Assembly: GCF_039655865.1 (NCBI RefSeq)
Contig: NZ_JBBYXL010000013.1
Location: 143,466-207,465 of the forward strand
From: Prosthecobacter sp. SYSU 5D2
GTDB lineage: Bacteria; Verrucomicrobiota; Verrucomicrobiia; Verrucomicrobiales; Verrucomicrobiaceae
Direction: 5' to 3'
Length of the DNA stretch: 64,000 nucleotides
Shown here piece by piece: positions 42,468 through 51,688 of the stretch. Below the pieces are notes generated by a model. It made no database searches. It was not told the DNA's origin and was given only the letters and a program-made list of their open reading frames with translations. Within the stretch, counting starts at the first letter, position 1, and each line of letters begins with the position of its first letter. A program made the translations under genes and the position numbers.

Positions 42468-44155
42468 ACCTGAACCTGGGCATTGAATTTAATGACACGA
42501 TCCAGCGGCTGATCATCGGCCAGTTGCGGGCGTCCACGGCCGGGAATGATGCCCTGTCAGATGAGGCGCTGGTGCGGAAGTGCTCCAAGACGCGTATCCT
42601 GGGGGCGGTGGGCAACGCGGCGGGGCTGCCTGCCTTTCCGCAGGTGCGTGATCTGGCGGATGCGGAGTTTGTGAGCTACTGCGACCCGGTGGTGATGGCG
42701 CGCGGGATGTTTGTGCCGCTGCGGAGAAGCAGCACGCAGGTGCTGCTGGCAGTGGCAAACCCGTGGGACTACCGGGCGGATGATTATTGCGCGAGCCGCT
42801 TCCCGGAAGATGAACTGCTGAAGGTGGTGACGCTGGCCTCCGAAGTCTCCGCCGTGATTGAGGGATCCTCCAATTCCTCCGGGCCCAGCCGCGCGGAGCT
42901 GGAGGCGGTGGAGGTGGAGGAATTTTCCAATGAGAGCCCGGACTTCGACGTGACGCGGCAGTATGATGAGCCCATCGCGCAACTGGTGGCCAGCATGGTG
43001 AGCGATGCCATCAAGCAGCACGCTTCCGACATCCACATCAAGACAGAGAAGACGACGTTCCAATACTGCTTCCGTGTGGACGGGGACCTGGGTGTGCGGG
43101 TGGAGATGCCGGTGAAACTCCGGGACCGGGTGGATGCGTTTTTGCTAAACCTGATGCGCCTGGCACCGGAGGAGCGCAGCAAGCGCCCGGGCATCTCCGG
43201 CCGTTTCACTGCCAGCTACTATGGCCGCGCGGTGGGGGTGCGATATGAGCGGCACCGCACTTATCGCGGCTATCATGTGACGATGCGGCTGCTGGACAAG
43301 ACGCACCTGGAGGCGCGGCTGGGCATGGGCACGCTGGCCTTTGATGAAGAGACTCTCTTTGAGCTGGACAAGGCCATGGCGGTGCCGTCCGGCATCATTG
43401 TGATGTCCGGTCCGACGGGCTCCGGCAAGTCCACCACGCTGAATGCGATGCTGCGGGAGCTGAACCACCCGGAGGACAATATCCTGACACTGGAAAACCC
43501 GGTGGAGGATGAGATCCCCGGGGTGACCCACTGCGACCTCCGCGACAGCAGCGAATTTAAGCCGATGATCGCCAGCTTCATGCGGTCTGACCCGGACGTG
43601 ATCCTGATGGGGGAGGTGCGGGACCGTGAATCCGCCGAGCTGGCGATTGAGGCCGCCATCACCGGCCACAAGGTGCTGACAACGATCCACACCCCGCGTG
43701 CCTCGCAGATCATCGAGCGCTTTCAGCAGCTCGGCATGGAGCGCTGGAAGATCGCCCAGACACTGAAGGCGGCCTGCGCCCAGCGGCTGGTGAAGCTCCT
43801 GTGCACGGCGTGCCGGGTGCAGCAGGTGGGCATCCCGGAAAGGGAGATCCGGCTGTTCCACCTGGATGCCTCCTGGGCGGAAAAGCCGGTGTTTGTGCAT
43901 AACCAGGAGGGCTGCCCCGACTGCAAAGGACGCGGCTATTCAGGCCGCACGGCCATCCTGGAGATCCTGCCCATCAGCCCCCGGCTTGGGGACAAGCTGG
44001 CCAAAGGAGAGATCACCCCATTTGAACTGGAACAGGAAGTGCGCCGGGAATCCGGCCTGCCTTCGCTGCGCGACAACGGACTGAAACTGATGGCCGAGGG
44101 AAAAACCGACCTCGATGCGCTGAAAAAAGTGCTGGACATGACCTACGAATCCTAA
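42464..44155 (+). CDS. GspE/PilB-type secretion/pilus-extension ATPase
   Basis: 563 residues. An N-terminal domain (1-170) precedes the ATPase: Walker A GPTGSGKST at 316-324, Asp box around 340-350, Walker B DPDVILMGEVRD at ~376-387, and His box GHKVLTTIHT. A zinc site CTAC (447-450) and CPDC (484-487), typical of GspE/PilB, is intact. It powers addition of pilin subunits from the cytoplasm via the GspF-like platform. It is encoded immediately before gspF-like, with 4 bases between the stop and the next start. Confidence 0.95.
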   Translation: MNLNLGIEFNDTIQRLIIGQLRASTAGNDALSDEALVRKCSKTRILGAVGNAAGLPAFPQVRDLADAEFVSYCDPVVMARGMFVPLRRSSTQVLLAVANPWDYRADDYCASRFPEDELLKVVTLASEVSAVIEGSSNSSGPSRAELEAVEVEEFSNESPDFDVTRQYDEPIAQLVASMVSDAIKQHASDIHIKTEKTTFQYCFRVDGDLGVRVEMPVKLRDRVDAFLLNLMRLAPEERSKRPGISGRFTASYYGRAVGVRYERHRTYRGYHVTMRLLDKTHLEARLGMGTLAFDEETLFELDKAMAVPSGIIVMSGPTGSGKSTTLNAMLRELNHPEDNILTLENPVEDEIPGVTHCDLRDSSEFKPMIASFMRSDPDVILMGEVRDRESAELAIEAAITGHKVLTTIHTPRASQIIERFQQLGMERWKIAQTLKAACAQRLVKLLCTACRVQQVGIPEREIRLFHLDASWAEKPVFVHNQEGCPDCKGRGYSGRTAILEILPISPRLGDKLAKGEITPFELEQEVRRESGLPSLRDNGLKLMAEGKTDLDALKKVLDMTYES

Positions 44156-44159
44156 AGCC

Positions 44160-45377
44160 ATGAATGCCTTTCAAGTCACCCTCCGAAACATCAAACGGCC
44201 GGAACAGTCGAAAGTACTGGAATTTGAGGCGCCCAACCGTGAGCAGGCGGCGCTGCTGGCGGCCAAACCGGGTTTTCGCGTGGCCCTGGTGAAGCCGCTT
44301 TCTGGAGCGCTGAAGAGTGAGAAATCCAACAAGCCCATTTCAAGGAAGGAACTGATCAAGCTCTTCCGCGGGCTTTCCTCCATGCTGAAGGCTAACATCA
44401 GCACTGCTGATGCATTGCTGTACTATTCCCAGGGGCTGCCGGATCCGGCTCTTCAATCCTCCCTGATGAACATCCGCAACCGGCTGGAGGCGGGGCTGCC
44501 GGTGCACATCGCCTTTGCCAAGGAGCAGAAGTTTGACACGACCATCATCACCATCGTGGAAGCGGGGGCGGACGCCGGCCAGCTTGGCGAGGCGTTCAGC
44601 GCGCTGGCACGGCGGATCAAAATTGAACTGATGTTTGCCAGCAAGCTGCGGAGCGCGCTGATGGTGCCCTCGTTTGTCATTTTGTTCCAGATCGGCCTGT
44701 TTATTTATTCGCAGGTCTTTGTGGTATCGCAGGTGGAGGAGACGCTGAAAGGGGTGCAGCAGGAGCCGGACCCGATCTCGGTGGCCATCTTCGGCATCAG
44801 CCATGTGGTGCAGAAAGTGTGGCCCTTTTTTGTCATCGCCCTGGGAACTTTTATCGGGGCGCTGTTCCGCTCGGCGGACTTCCGGCAGAAGCTGCTGGTT
44901 TTGGGGATGAAACACTGGAAGCTGCTGAAAAAGCTGGTGATGGGGCTGCGCCAGAGCGCCTACATCGGCACGCTGCAGATGTTGTATGCCAATGGCATCA
45001 ACCTGGCGCGGGCCTCTGCGCTAAGTGCGCGGGTGGTGCTGGGCACTCCCATGTATGCGGAGTTCATCAAGGCCTCCCAGATCTATGAATCCTCCGGGGT
45101 GCCATTTGCAGAGGCGCTGAAGCGCCATGCCACGCTGGACCCGCAGGTGGTGCACATGATCGGCATCGGGGAGCGCTCCGCCTCCCTGCCCCAGCAGCTG
45201 GAAATGCTGCGTGACATTTATGAGGAGGATACAGCCGCCGTCATGGCGGACTTCACCCAGGTCATCAATTTCATCACCCTGGCGATGGCGGTGGTGCTCA
45301 TCGGCTTTGTCTTCACCGGCTCCATGCTGCCCATCTTTCTGATGGGGCCGCGCATGATGCAGTCCGGCAACATGTAA
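44160..45377 (+). CDS. GspF/PilC-type inner-membrane platform protein
   Basis: 405 residues. Two GspF domains (residues ~60-185 and ~265-385) flank two transmembrane regions, and a final helix lies near 370-395. The first repeat has SSMLKANISTADALLYYSQG and the second has YIGTLQMLYANGINLARA, the usual tandem pattern. It couples the ATPase to pilin assembly. The N-terminus (1-60) is an alpha/beta extension common in PilC relatives. The gene is followed by a small secreted protein and a pseudopilin. Confidence 0.93.
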   Translation: MNAFQVTLRNIKRPEQSKVLEFEAPNREQAALLAAKPGFRVALVKPLSGALKSEKSNKPISRKELIKLFRGLSSMLKANISTADALLYYSQGLPDPALQSSLMNIRNRLEAGLPVHIAFAKEQKFDTTIITIVEAGADAGQLGEAFSALARRIKIELMFASKLRSALMVPSFVILFQIGLFIYSQVFVVSQVEETLKGVQQEPDPISVAIFGISHVVQKVWPFFVIALGTFIGALFRSADFRQKLLVLGMKHWKLLKKLVMGLRQSAYIGTLQMLYANGINLARASALSARVVLGTPMYAEFIKASQIYESSGVPFAEALKRHATLDPQVVHMIGIGERSASLPQQLEMLRDIYEEDTAAVMADFTQVINFITLAMAVVLIGFVFTGSMLPIFLMGPRMMQSGNM

Positions 45378-45394
45378 TCCGTCCCTTTAACTTT

Positions 45395-45775
45395 ATGAAA
45401 AGACACACACTGCTTGCCACCCTGCTGCTGCCCGGCCCGCTCCTGCTGGCGGAGGAACCGCCTGCCGCCCCCCGGCTGGTGCCGCGCCCCATCCCCGGCA
45501 TGCCTGCGATCCCCGCCATCCAGCCACCGGCTCTCAAGGCGGCTCCCGTCATCCCTGGCGGGCAGGCTGACGGTGATAAAGCCGTCCTCCCCAAGGACGA
45601 CCAGGCCCGCGTCATCTACATCCACCGCCGTGCAACCCTGCCAACGGAGCTGACCCAAAACCTGCCGGTGGCCAAAAAAACGAAAACCTCCGCGCCCCAG
45701 ATCCAGGTGATCCAGCCTGCGGTAAAGATCATCCCGAAAAGCCAGGCCCAGGCGCTGGTCTCTGCCAAAAAATGA
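45395..45775 (+). CDS. Small exported proline-rich protein in the pilus operon
   Basis: 126 residues with a signal peptide (MKRHTLLATLLLPGPLLLAEE). The mature chain is Pro/Ala/Ile rich, without clear secondary structure, and ends with a basic tail. No family is recognised. It lies 17 bases after the platform gene and 4 bases before the second prepilin gene. It may be a linker or lumenal component. Confidence 0.6.
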   Translation: MKRHTLLATLLLPGPLLLAEEPPAAPRLVPRPIPGMPAIPAIQPPALKAAPVIPGGQADGDKAVLPKDDQARVIYIHRRATLPTELTQNLPVAKKTKTSAPQIQVIQPAVKIIPKSQAQALVSAKK

Positions 45776-45779
45776 ACTT

Positions 45780-46184
45780 ATGAAAACTCCCCCCTCCCAT
45801 CGTCTGAGATCCGGCTTCAGCCTCATCGAGATCAGTCTCGTCATCGGTCTGCTGCTGGGACTGGCCGCCTTTGCCACCATGAACGTCACCGCCGTGCGGG
45901 ACTGGCAGCGGGGCAAGGATGCCGCCGTGTCGATACAGGCAGTCTTTTCCGCCCAGCGCGCCTACATGTCAGACCATCCGACCGCAGACATCGCCGATGT
46001 CAGTGCTGCCGAGCTGCAGGCTTACCTGCCAGAAGGGTGGAGCAGCATTCCCACCGCCATCAGCCTGACCGGGGAAACGCTGAACCTGAACCACACCGTC
46101 ATGCCACCGCAATGGCGGCTCGGTTCGACAGCGTATGATCCCTCCGGCAGCGGAAATGATGGACTTTGGGACGCCGGTCACTGA
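45780..46184 (+). CDS. Second prepilin-like protein (minor pilin or major pseudopilin)
   Basis: 134 residues. The leader ends RSG at residue 12 and is followed by FSLIEISLVIGLLLG with Glu at mature position 5. The soluble domain has no cysteines noticed and ends in a Gly/Asp-rich stretch (YDPSGSGNDGLWDAGH) that recalls the calcium-binding C-terminus of GspG-type pseudopilins. It is distinct in sequence from the first prepilin. The context fits a component of the same fibre. Confidence 0.88.
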   Translation: MKTPPSHRLRSGFSLIEISLVIGLLLGLAAFATMNVTAVRDWQRGKDAAVSIQAVFSAQRAYMSDHPTADIADVSAAELQAYLPEGWSSIPTAISLTGETLNLNHTVMPPQWRLGSTAYDPSGSGNDGLWDAGH

Positions 46185-46204
46185 GAGTACTTTGAAATTA
46201 TCGT

Positions 46205-46885
46205 ATGGCTCCTACTGCACTTCTGCACATTCCTGAAGGCACGCGCTTTGGCTACCGTGCCGGGCCGCCCTGGAAACGCCAGGCCAGGTGTCTGGTGGAG
46301 GCTGCGCAGGGTGTCCACGCCGGCCCTGGGCTGCATCTCCTGGTGGCACCCAACGGCTCCGGTAAAACCACCCTTCTGCGCACCCTGGCCGGACTGTCCA
46401 GCCCGCTGGCAGGCCGGGTGACCACGGAAGCCCAGGTCCACTATTATGCGGATGAACTGCGCGCGGACCCGGAGATGAAACCGCGCACTTTTTTTCGTGC
46501 CTGGTTCAAAGGCCCGTCCCTGGCGGCGGCGGAGGAGCTGGCGGCCACCCTGCGGCTGGATTTGAAGTGTCCCATCGGCAAGCTTTCCCGTGGCAACCGC
46601 CAGAAGGTGCTGCTGATCCTGGCGGAAGTGAAGGCCGCACAAAGCCCCAAGAGTGTGCTGCTGATGGATGAACCCCTGACCGGCCTGGATGCGGAAACGC
46701 GCGAGCAGGTGACCGCCTTGTGGGCCACGACCCACACGGCCGCCATGCGGCTGGTCATCATGCATGAACTGGAATGTGTGCGCCAGGCGGACTCGCTGCT
46801 GACGATAGCCCGCGGCCAGCTCCGCCATGCCACCGGCCGGGTGGGGGATTCCTGGATGACCACCTACCAAACTTTGCAACAATGA
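46205..46885 (+). CDS. ABC transporter ATP-binding protein within the pilus operon
   Basis: 226 residues. Walker A APNGSGKTT, signature LSRGNRQK (a variant of LSGGQ), Walker B SVLLMDEP and D-loop GLDA are present, followed by a switch His (IMHE). The subunit is small and cytoplasmic. It starts 20 bases after the second prepilin and overlaps the permease by 4 bases. By gene order and size it parallels PilH of Myxococcus, an ABC ATPase needed for pilus export; that parallel is inferred, not shown by alignment. Confidence 0.9.
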   Translation: MAPTALLHIPEGTRFGYRAGPPWKRQARCLVEAAQGVHAGPGLHLLVAPNGSGKTTLLRTLAGLSSPLAGRVTTEAQVHYYADELRADPEMKPRTFFRAWFKGPSLAAAEELAATLRLDLKCPIGKLSRGNRQKVLLILAEVKAAQSPKSVLLMDEPLTGLDAETREQVTALWATTHTAAMRLVIMHELECVRQADSLLTIARGQLRHATGRVGDSWMTTYQTLQQ

Positions 46886-47661
46886 GCTCTCTTCGCCGCT
46901 GGCCTTTGTTCCGTCTCAGTCTGTCCGCGCTGGCCGGGCGCGGGAGCTGCTGGCTGCTGCTGCCCGGGGCGCTGGCCTTTGCCTGGGTGGCCCCGCTGCT
47001 GACGCCCTGGGAGGAAAATCCGCAGATCCTGCAACCGGCGCGGGCGCAGGCCGCGTGGATCTATGCCTGGCTGATGCTTTTCACCTGGCTGCCTTTTCAG
47101 GCGTCCGCCCTGGGGCACCGTATGCGCAAGGAAGGGATGCTGGAGCATCTGCACGCTGCTGGTACGGGCAAGGCAAACCAGTGCCTGCAACTGACGGCCG
47201 CCATTCTGGTCTGGATGGCCGCCATTGTCATCGCCGCCGCCGCCATCTGCCTGACTTTGACGATGCCGGCCCACCCGGAGGAGGCTCAAATGTGGACGGA
47301 GACCGTGCTGCAATACAGCCTGCTTTACAGTCTCTGCGCCGCGCCCCTTCTGCTGCTGGCGACAGCCCTGGGCACACGCACGGCGGAAGTCATCGCCTTT
47401 CTTCTGCCGGTGGGACTGCTTTTCACGGGCCTGTTCGGCGCAGCCTGGCTGGCACCGGTTCTGGGCGGTTCCGAGGCGGGTGCGCTGAAATCGCTCTGGC
47501 TGGCCCTGCCACACTACCACCTGGCGGATCTGACCCCCCGGCTGGTTTTTAAAATGGGGCCGCTGCCCGCTGAGGCTTTTACCGGCAGTACACTCACCCT
47601 GACCCTGCAGGCGGCCGCCATCTCCCTCTTTGGACTATGCCTCTTCCGTACACGCTCCTGA
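46882..47661 (+). CDS. ABC transporter permease-like membrane protein
   Basis: 259 residues from the ATG at 46882 (the ORF from 46774 would extend into the ATPase gene). Six hydrophobic segments (~20-40, 55-75, 110-135, 150-175, 180-205, 230-255) fit an ABC-2-type permease. It overlaps the ATPase gene by 4 bases upstream and the next gene by 25 bases downstream. Its likely partner is the preceding ATPase. The transported molecule is unknown. Confidence 0.8.
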   Translation: MSSLRRWPLFRLSLSALAGRGSCWLLLPGALAFAWVAPLLTPWEENPQILQPARAQAAWIYAWLMLFTWLPFQASALGHRMRKEGMLEHLHAAGTGKANQCLQLTAAILVWMAAIVIAAAAICLTLTMPAHPEEAQMWTETVLQYSLLYSLCAAPLLLLATALGTRTAEVIAFLLPVGLLFTGLFGAAWLAPVLGGSEAGALKSLWLALPHYHLADLTPRLVFKMGPLPAEAFTGSTLTLTLQAAAISLFGLCLFRTRS

Positions 47662-48536
47662 GCCTGACCGCTGCCGCCGGCCTGTGGTGGGCCGGTCATG
47701 CACTGTCCTGTGCCAGGCCTGCCCTTCAGGCCTCAGCGGCACCGCCAGTGTTTGCACTGCCGGGCAGCGCCTATGGCAGCCTGATGGCAAGGCTGATCCG
47801 CGATTCACTTTTCAGCTACTGGCATGGCGGAGAGAGCGCCACCACCCTTCCTGAGCCAGCCGCTAAAAAACAAGCCGCTCCCCCGCCCCCGCCGCCCGGA
47901 CGGTTTGCCCGCAAAGGCGCGCCGCCCCCGCCTCCTCCTCCGGCTGAGACTGAGGCACCCGAGGGCCTCTCGTGGGCAGACCGTCAGGTGGACCGGCTGG
48001 CCAGGCTGGAAAAGGCACGCACCAGGCGCAACAACCCGCTGCCCATGTCCGCCGCCCACCAGCGTTATGTGAATGCAGCCGGCGATGTTCGCCTGCGCCT
48101 GGCCTACCAGCTGGACCCTGGAGATGCCATCCTGTATGAGATCCTGCATTTTCACCTCTCCACCCGCGGGCCGGAAGCGGGGGACGCCAAGCCTTTCCTG
48201 GATGCCCTGGCCAATAAGGCCATGGCCTATGGACAGCGTCCGGAGGCCAGCCTGTCCGACACCCTCACCGGAGCCGGGGCCGCCATCAACCTGCTGAACC
48301 AGGAACTCCTCACAGAAACCCGGAAGCGGAATGTGGCGGGCATTCAAAAACAATGGGCTAATTTGGAAGCCTGCCTTGGCCGTTACCACTTGATCCGGCA
48401 TAAAGCTGAGACTGAAGGCTGGTGGGAGCGCATCCCGCCCCTGCGGCGGCAGGAGCTGGAAGAACATGCACGGCTGCTGATCCGCATCCGGGGCATGGTG
48501 AAACAAACGCTGGAGAAGCCGGCCGCCGCCCAATAA
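47637..48536 (+). CDS. Membrane-anchored proline-rich accessory protein
   Basis: 299 residues. An N-terminal helix (residues ~5-22) is followed by a linker with two proline runs (PPPPPP and PPPPPPP) and then a ~180-residue helical domain (WADRQVDRLARLEKARTRR...). The protein would span the periplasm like a tether. Its start lies 25 bases inside the permease gene. It has the position of PilG in the Myxococcus PilGHI module; similarity is not established. It is the last gene of the forward operon. Confidence 0.7.
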   Translation: MPLPYTLLSLTAAAGLWWAGHALSCARPALQASAAPPVFALPGSAYGSLMARLIRDSLFSYWHGGESATTLPEPAAKKQAAPPPPPPGRFARKGAPPPPPPPAETEAPEGLSWADRQVDRLARLEKARTRRNNPLPMSAAHQRYVNAAGDVRLRLAYQLDPGDAILYEILHFHLSTRGPEAGDAKPFLDALANKAMAYGQRPEASLSDTLTGAGAAINLLNQELLTETRKRNVAGIQKQWANLEACLGRYHLIRHKAETEGWWERIPPLRRQELEEHARLLIRIRGMVKQTLEKPAAAQ

Positions 48537-48539
48537 CCC

Positions 48540-48556
48540 TGGGGCAAACAGCCCCA
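48540..48556. terminator. Hairpin between the two convergent pilus operons
   Basis: TGGGGC (48540-48545) pairs with GCCCCA (48551-48556) around a 5-base loop, in the 24-base gap between the stops at 48536 and 48561. It could act as a bidirectional terminator for both operons, although neither side has a T-run. Confidence 0.45.
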
Positions 48557-48560
48557 CGCC

Positions 48561-49715
48561 TCAGCCCAGCAGGTTGGCATTGAACACGTCCTCGGAAACG
48601 AGGCCCGCGCGGTAGTGGTTCATCAGGCACTGGTCCCAGCGCAGGTTGCCTTTATACCGCAGGGAATCCGCCAGGGAGGTAGCGCTGCCATCATAGGCGC
48701 GCATACCTGCGGCGACGGCATCGCTGGTGTTTTGCAGATATTCGGTGACCAGCAGGCGGCCGTTGAACCCGGTGAGCAGGCCTTGGGAAAGTACGAAGGT
48801 CAGGGTCTCGCTCAGCCGGTGCAGGATGCCGGGCTGCTGCTCCTTGGGGAAGAACTCAAGGATACGGTCAATCGTTTTCACGGCTCCGCGAGTGTGGAGG
48901 GTGGACAGCACGAAATGCCCGGTCTGGGCGGCCTCGATGCAGGTCTCCATCGTCTCACGATCACGGATTTCACCGATGAGGATGATGTTGGGCGTCTTGC
49001 GCAGCACTTCCTTGAGGCCGCTCTGATAAGAGATGGTATGCCGTCCCACCTCCTGCTGGGTGACCAGGGACGGGGCGGGCATTCGCATCCCCGGCTGGTT
49101 CGGGTCCTCCATGGTGGTGTCGTAGCGGTATTCGATCGGGTCTTCGATGGTGACGATGTGCTTTTGGAAATTCCGCCGCACCCAGTCCAGAATGGCTGCC
49201 AGGGTGGTGGACTTGCCCGAGCCGGTGGGTCCGGTGATGAGTCCCAGGCCAAAACGCCGCTGCATGAGCTCCCGCAGACTGTCCGAAATCATGGGATCAA
49301 TGCCCAGCGTCTCAAGCTGGGAAATTTTGGCCCGCAACCAGCGGCAGGTGACGCCCATGCCGTGCTCGCTCAAATGCACCTGCACACGCATCCGCACCGG
49401 GGAGCCCAGGGCGCCCTCTTCACAACTGAAGTCAATGACCCGCCGGGAGCGCACCTTTTCCCACATCTGCTCCGCTGACCCGGCTGCACTGGTGTCCGAC
49501 CAGATTTCCACGGACTGGCGGGTGTACAATCCTTCCGCCAGGCGGGCGACGGCATCCGCATCCTGAATGCCAAAGGCTTCAGCGACCTCCAGCCCCCGGT
49601 TGGTATGCAGGTAGATCAGGCCCCCGGTGCGTACCTGCACATCGGAGATTTCACGACCCGGAAAAGCCGCAGCCAGACGGCCGAGGATGTCATTGTTGGC
49701 GATGGTGGAACTCAT
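48561..49715 (-). CDS. PilT-like ATPase of the pilus retraction/secretion type
   Basis: 384 residues from the ATG at 49715 (GTG 49730 possible). Walker A TGPTGSGKST at 161-170, Asp box TIEDPIEY, Walker B NIILIGEIRDRET and His box FVLSTLHT are intact. The AIRNLIRE-type C-terminal motif of classical PilT is replaced by NTSDAVAAGMRAYDG, so true retraction activity is uncertain; a PilU- or DotB-like role is possible. It is the last gene of the reverse operon, 20 bases after cassette protein A. Confidence 0.88.
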   Translation of the reverse strand: MSSTIANNDILGRLAAAFPGREISDVQVRTGGLIYLHTNRGLEVAEAFGIQDADAVARLAEGLYTRQSVEIWSDTSAAGSAEQMWEKVRSRRVIDFSCEEGALGSPVRMRVQVHLSEHGMGVTCRWLRAKISQLETLGIDPMISDSLRELMQRRFGLGLITGPTGSGKSTTLAAILDWVRRNFQKHIVTIEDPIEYRYDTTMEDPNQPGMRMPAPSLVTQQEVGRHTISYQSGLKEVLRKTPNIILIGEIRDRETMETCIEAAQTGHFVLSTLHTRGAVKTIDRILEFFPKEQQPGILHRLSETLTFVLSQGLLTGFNGRLLVTEYLQNTSDAVAAGMRAYDGSATSLADSLRYKGNLRWDQCLMNHYRAGLVSEDVFNANLLG

Positions 49716-49735
49716 GGCGATTGGAAGCACTATCC

Positions 49736-51688
49736 TCAGTCCTGGGGGATCTCCTCGATCACAACCAGCCAGTTCATGGGATGAATCGGCGGCAGCTCCG
49801 CAGGGCTGCGCAAGGGGGCAAGCTCGGCTGAAATGCTGTCCGCATGTACCAGGTCATCGCTGCCGGATTTGATGTCCAGCGGCTGCCAGGGAGTACCTGT
49901 ACCGCCGGTGGAAAGACTGCCAATCTGCCCCCGATGGTCAATGGGCCGGAGGTAGCCCGTCGTTCCCACCCGCAATTCGGCAGAATAGATGGAGAGGGGC
50001 GGATAAAATTCCGTGCCCGCCTCCAGCCCTGAACCCGCAGGAACGCCGGCGGCCGGAATGGCATTGAGGTCATCCCCGACATAGACGCGCAGCGGCCCGA
50101 CGATGGAAAGACCCGTCGTGTAGTCTGCCAGGTTTTTTCCGCGCCGGATGATGACGCACATGTCTGCCTCCGCTGGCGGATCACTGGGGACGAGCACGTT
50201 CAGGGGGTCAACGGTGGCATCCACCCCGAAGTGAATACTGTTGTTGGTGGCCACCGTGGCACCGCCCTGGGCCTGAAGCCAGGCATTGAGCAGCGTAGGA
50301 TAGAAGGTCAGGCAGGAGCGGCTGTTATTGGTCAGCTCCGTCTGAAAAGGCATCTCACTCCCACCGGGTTCAAAGATGGTAGGCCAGTTGGATTCCCGTT
50401 GCAGGGTGATCTCGGTCACCGTCCCGGCAGGGTTTTGGAAACGTACCCGGAGGGCCGTGGGCGTCTGGTCTTCCAAACTGACGACCTGGGTGGCCTCCAC
50501 GGTGATGGCACAACGCGCACCACCAGCGGTGTAACTCTCCCATTGGTTCAAGGCCACCCCTGCGGGTGCCCGCTGGAGATAGGCGGCCCCGGTCGGCAAC
50601 GGCAGGAAGGCCAGGCGCCCGGAATTGGCTGAAAGCGCCACCGGCAGGGCGTCCGTCCCCTGCGCCGCCTGCAGCCGCTCGCGCTCCCCCATGGCATCAA
50701 AATCCGTCCCGACAGAGACGCCGCCGATGTCCATCTGCTCCGTAAGCTCGATGCCGCTGCGCCCGGCGAGGCGGTCCGCACCATAGGCTGCCTCCACGCG
50801 CATCTGGTCGGCATAGACGGATCCCTGGATGCTCACCGTGTCCGCATTCCAGGCAGTGCCGTCCTCATGCTGGCCGATGCTGGCAAAGGTCGCCCCTTCG
50901 ATGGGCAGCTGGGACGGAATTTCATACAAGGACAGCACGTAGTGCCGGGCGACGCTGCTGCCACGGTTGCCGTAGTTGACGGTAAAGGCCCACCAGTTGC
51001 GCTTGGCCACGAATGGCTCGCCAGGGGCCGCATAGCCAAAGCGGATGTTGGGATAAGGAATCAGGTTAAATACCGGATGGGCGCCCACATCTGCCAGCAG
51101 GCCGGGGACCTGCACCGTATAACGCTTCAAAGGTGTGATCAAAGGGCGGACCGCATCTGCACTTTGGAGGGCGGCGCTCATGTCCAGCAGCGGGGGGACC
51201 TTGCCCGCAAAAGCAGGCAGCTCAAAAATGGCGGAATAGTCCGAGGTTCCGGGCGTGACGCGGCCTGGCTCACCCGACAGTGAGGTGATCCAGCTTCCCA
51301 GCTCTTCCCCAGTGTGGTCTCCTACATTGCCATTGCGGTGGCCGGCAAGATCCAGGGCTTCCAGCATGGCCGGAGACATCCGGCTGCTGGCGGAGGAAAG
51401 GGCGACGGCTTCAGCAAAAACGGCTTCCCAGCTGTGAGCTGGCGAGTCTGCGAAGCTGGCCTTCATGCAGGCGATAGCCTTGTCAGGAAAGACTGCCACC
51501 AGTGCCCGCAACAGGGCCTCCTCACGCTGGTGATAATCCACCCGCAACTGGGTTTTGGCCGCCTGGTCCCGGTTCATCAGCGTCTGCTTAAAGAGCATGG
51601 TGACGCTGAGAGTGAGCATGAGCGCGATGCCTGTGACCAGCGGCAGCGCAGCATAACCGGAAGTTCGTTTATGGATGGCCTGTTTCAT
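49736..51688 (-). CDS. Verru_Chthon cassette protein A-like, PilX/GspK-type minor pilin
   Basis: 650 residues. The start MKQAIHKRTSGYAALPLVTGIALMLTL looks like a prepilin leader (cleavage after SG) and helix but lacks Glu5, as is typical for PilX/GspK-like tip proteins. A very large beta-rich domain follows. Size, gene order (B, C, A) and lineage match the Verru_Chthon cassette protein A family as I remember it (TIGR02600); no search was run. It overlaps the C gene by 4 bases. Confidence 0.72.
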   Translation of the reverse strand: MKQAIHKRTSGYAALPLVTGIALMLTLSVTMLFKQTLMNRDQAAKTQLRVDYHQREEALLRALVAVFPDKAIACMKASFADSPAHSWEAVFAEAVALSSASSRMSPAMLEALDLAGHRNGNVGDHTGEELGSWITSLSGEPGRVTPGTSDYSAIFELPAFAGKVPPLLDMSAALQSADAVRPLITPLKRYTVQVPGLLADVGAHPVFNLIPYPNIRFGYAAPGEPFVAKRNWWAFTVNYGNRGSSVARHYVLSLYEIPSQLPIEGATFASIGQHEDGTAWNADTVSIQGSVYADQMRVEAAYGADRLAGRSGIELTEQMDIGGVSVGTDFDAMGERERLQAAQGTDALPVALSANSGRLAFLPLPTGAAYLQRAPAGVALNQWESYTAGGARCAITVEATQVVSLEDQTPTALRVRFQNPAGTVTEITLQRESNWPTIFEPGGSEMPFQTELTNNSRSCLTFYPTLLNAWLQAQGGATVATNNSIHFGVDATVDPLNVLVPSDPPAEADMCVIIRRGKNLADYTTGLSIVGPLRVYVGDDLNAIPAAGVPAGSGLEAGTEFYPPLSIYSAELRVGTTGYLRPIDHRGQIGSLSTGGTGTPWQPLDIKSGSDDLVHADSISAELAPLRSPAELPPIHPMNWLVVIEEIPQD

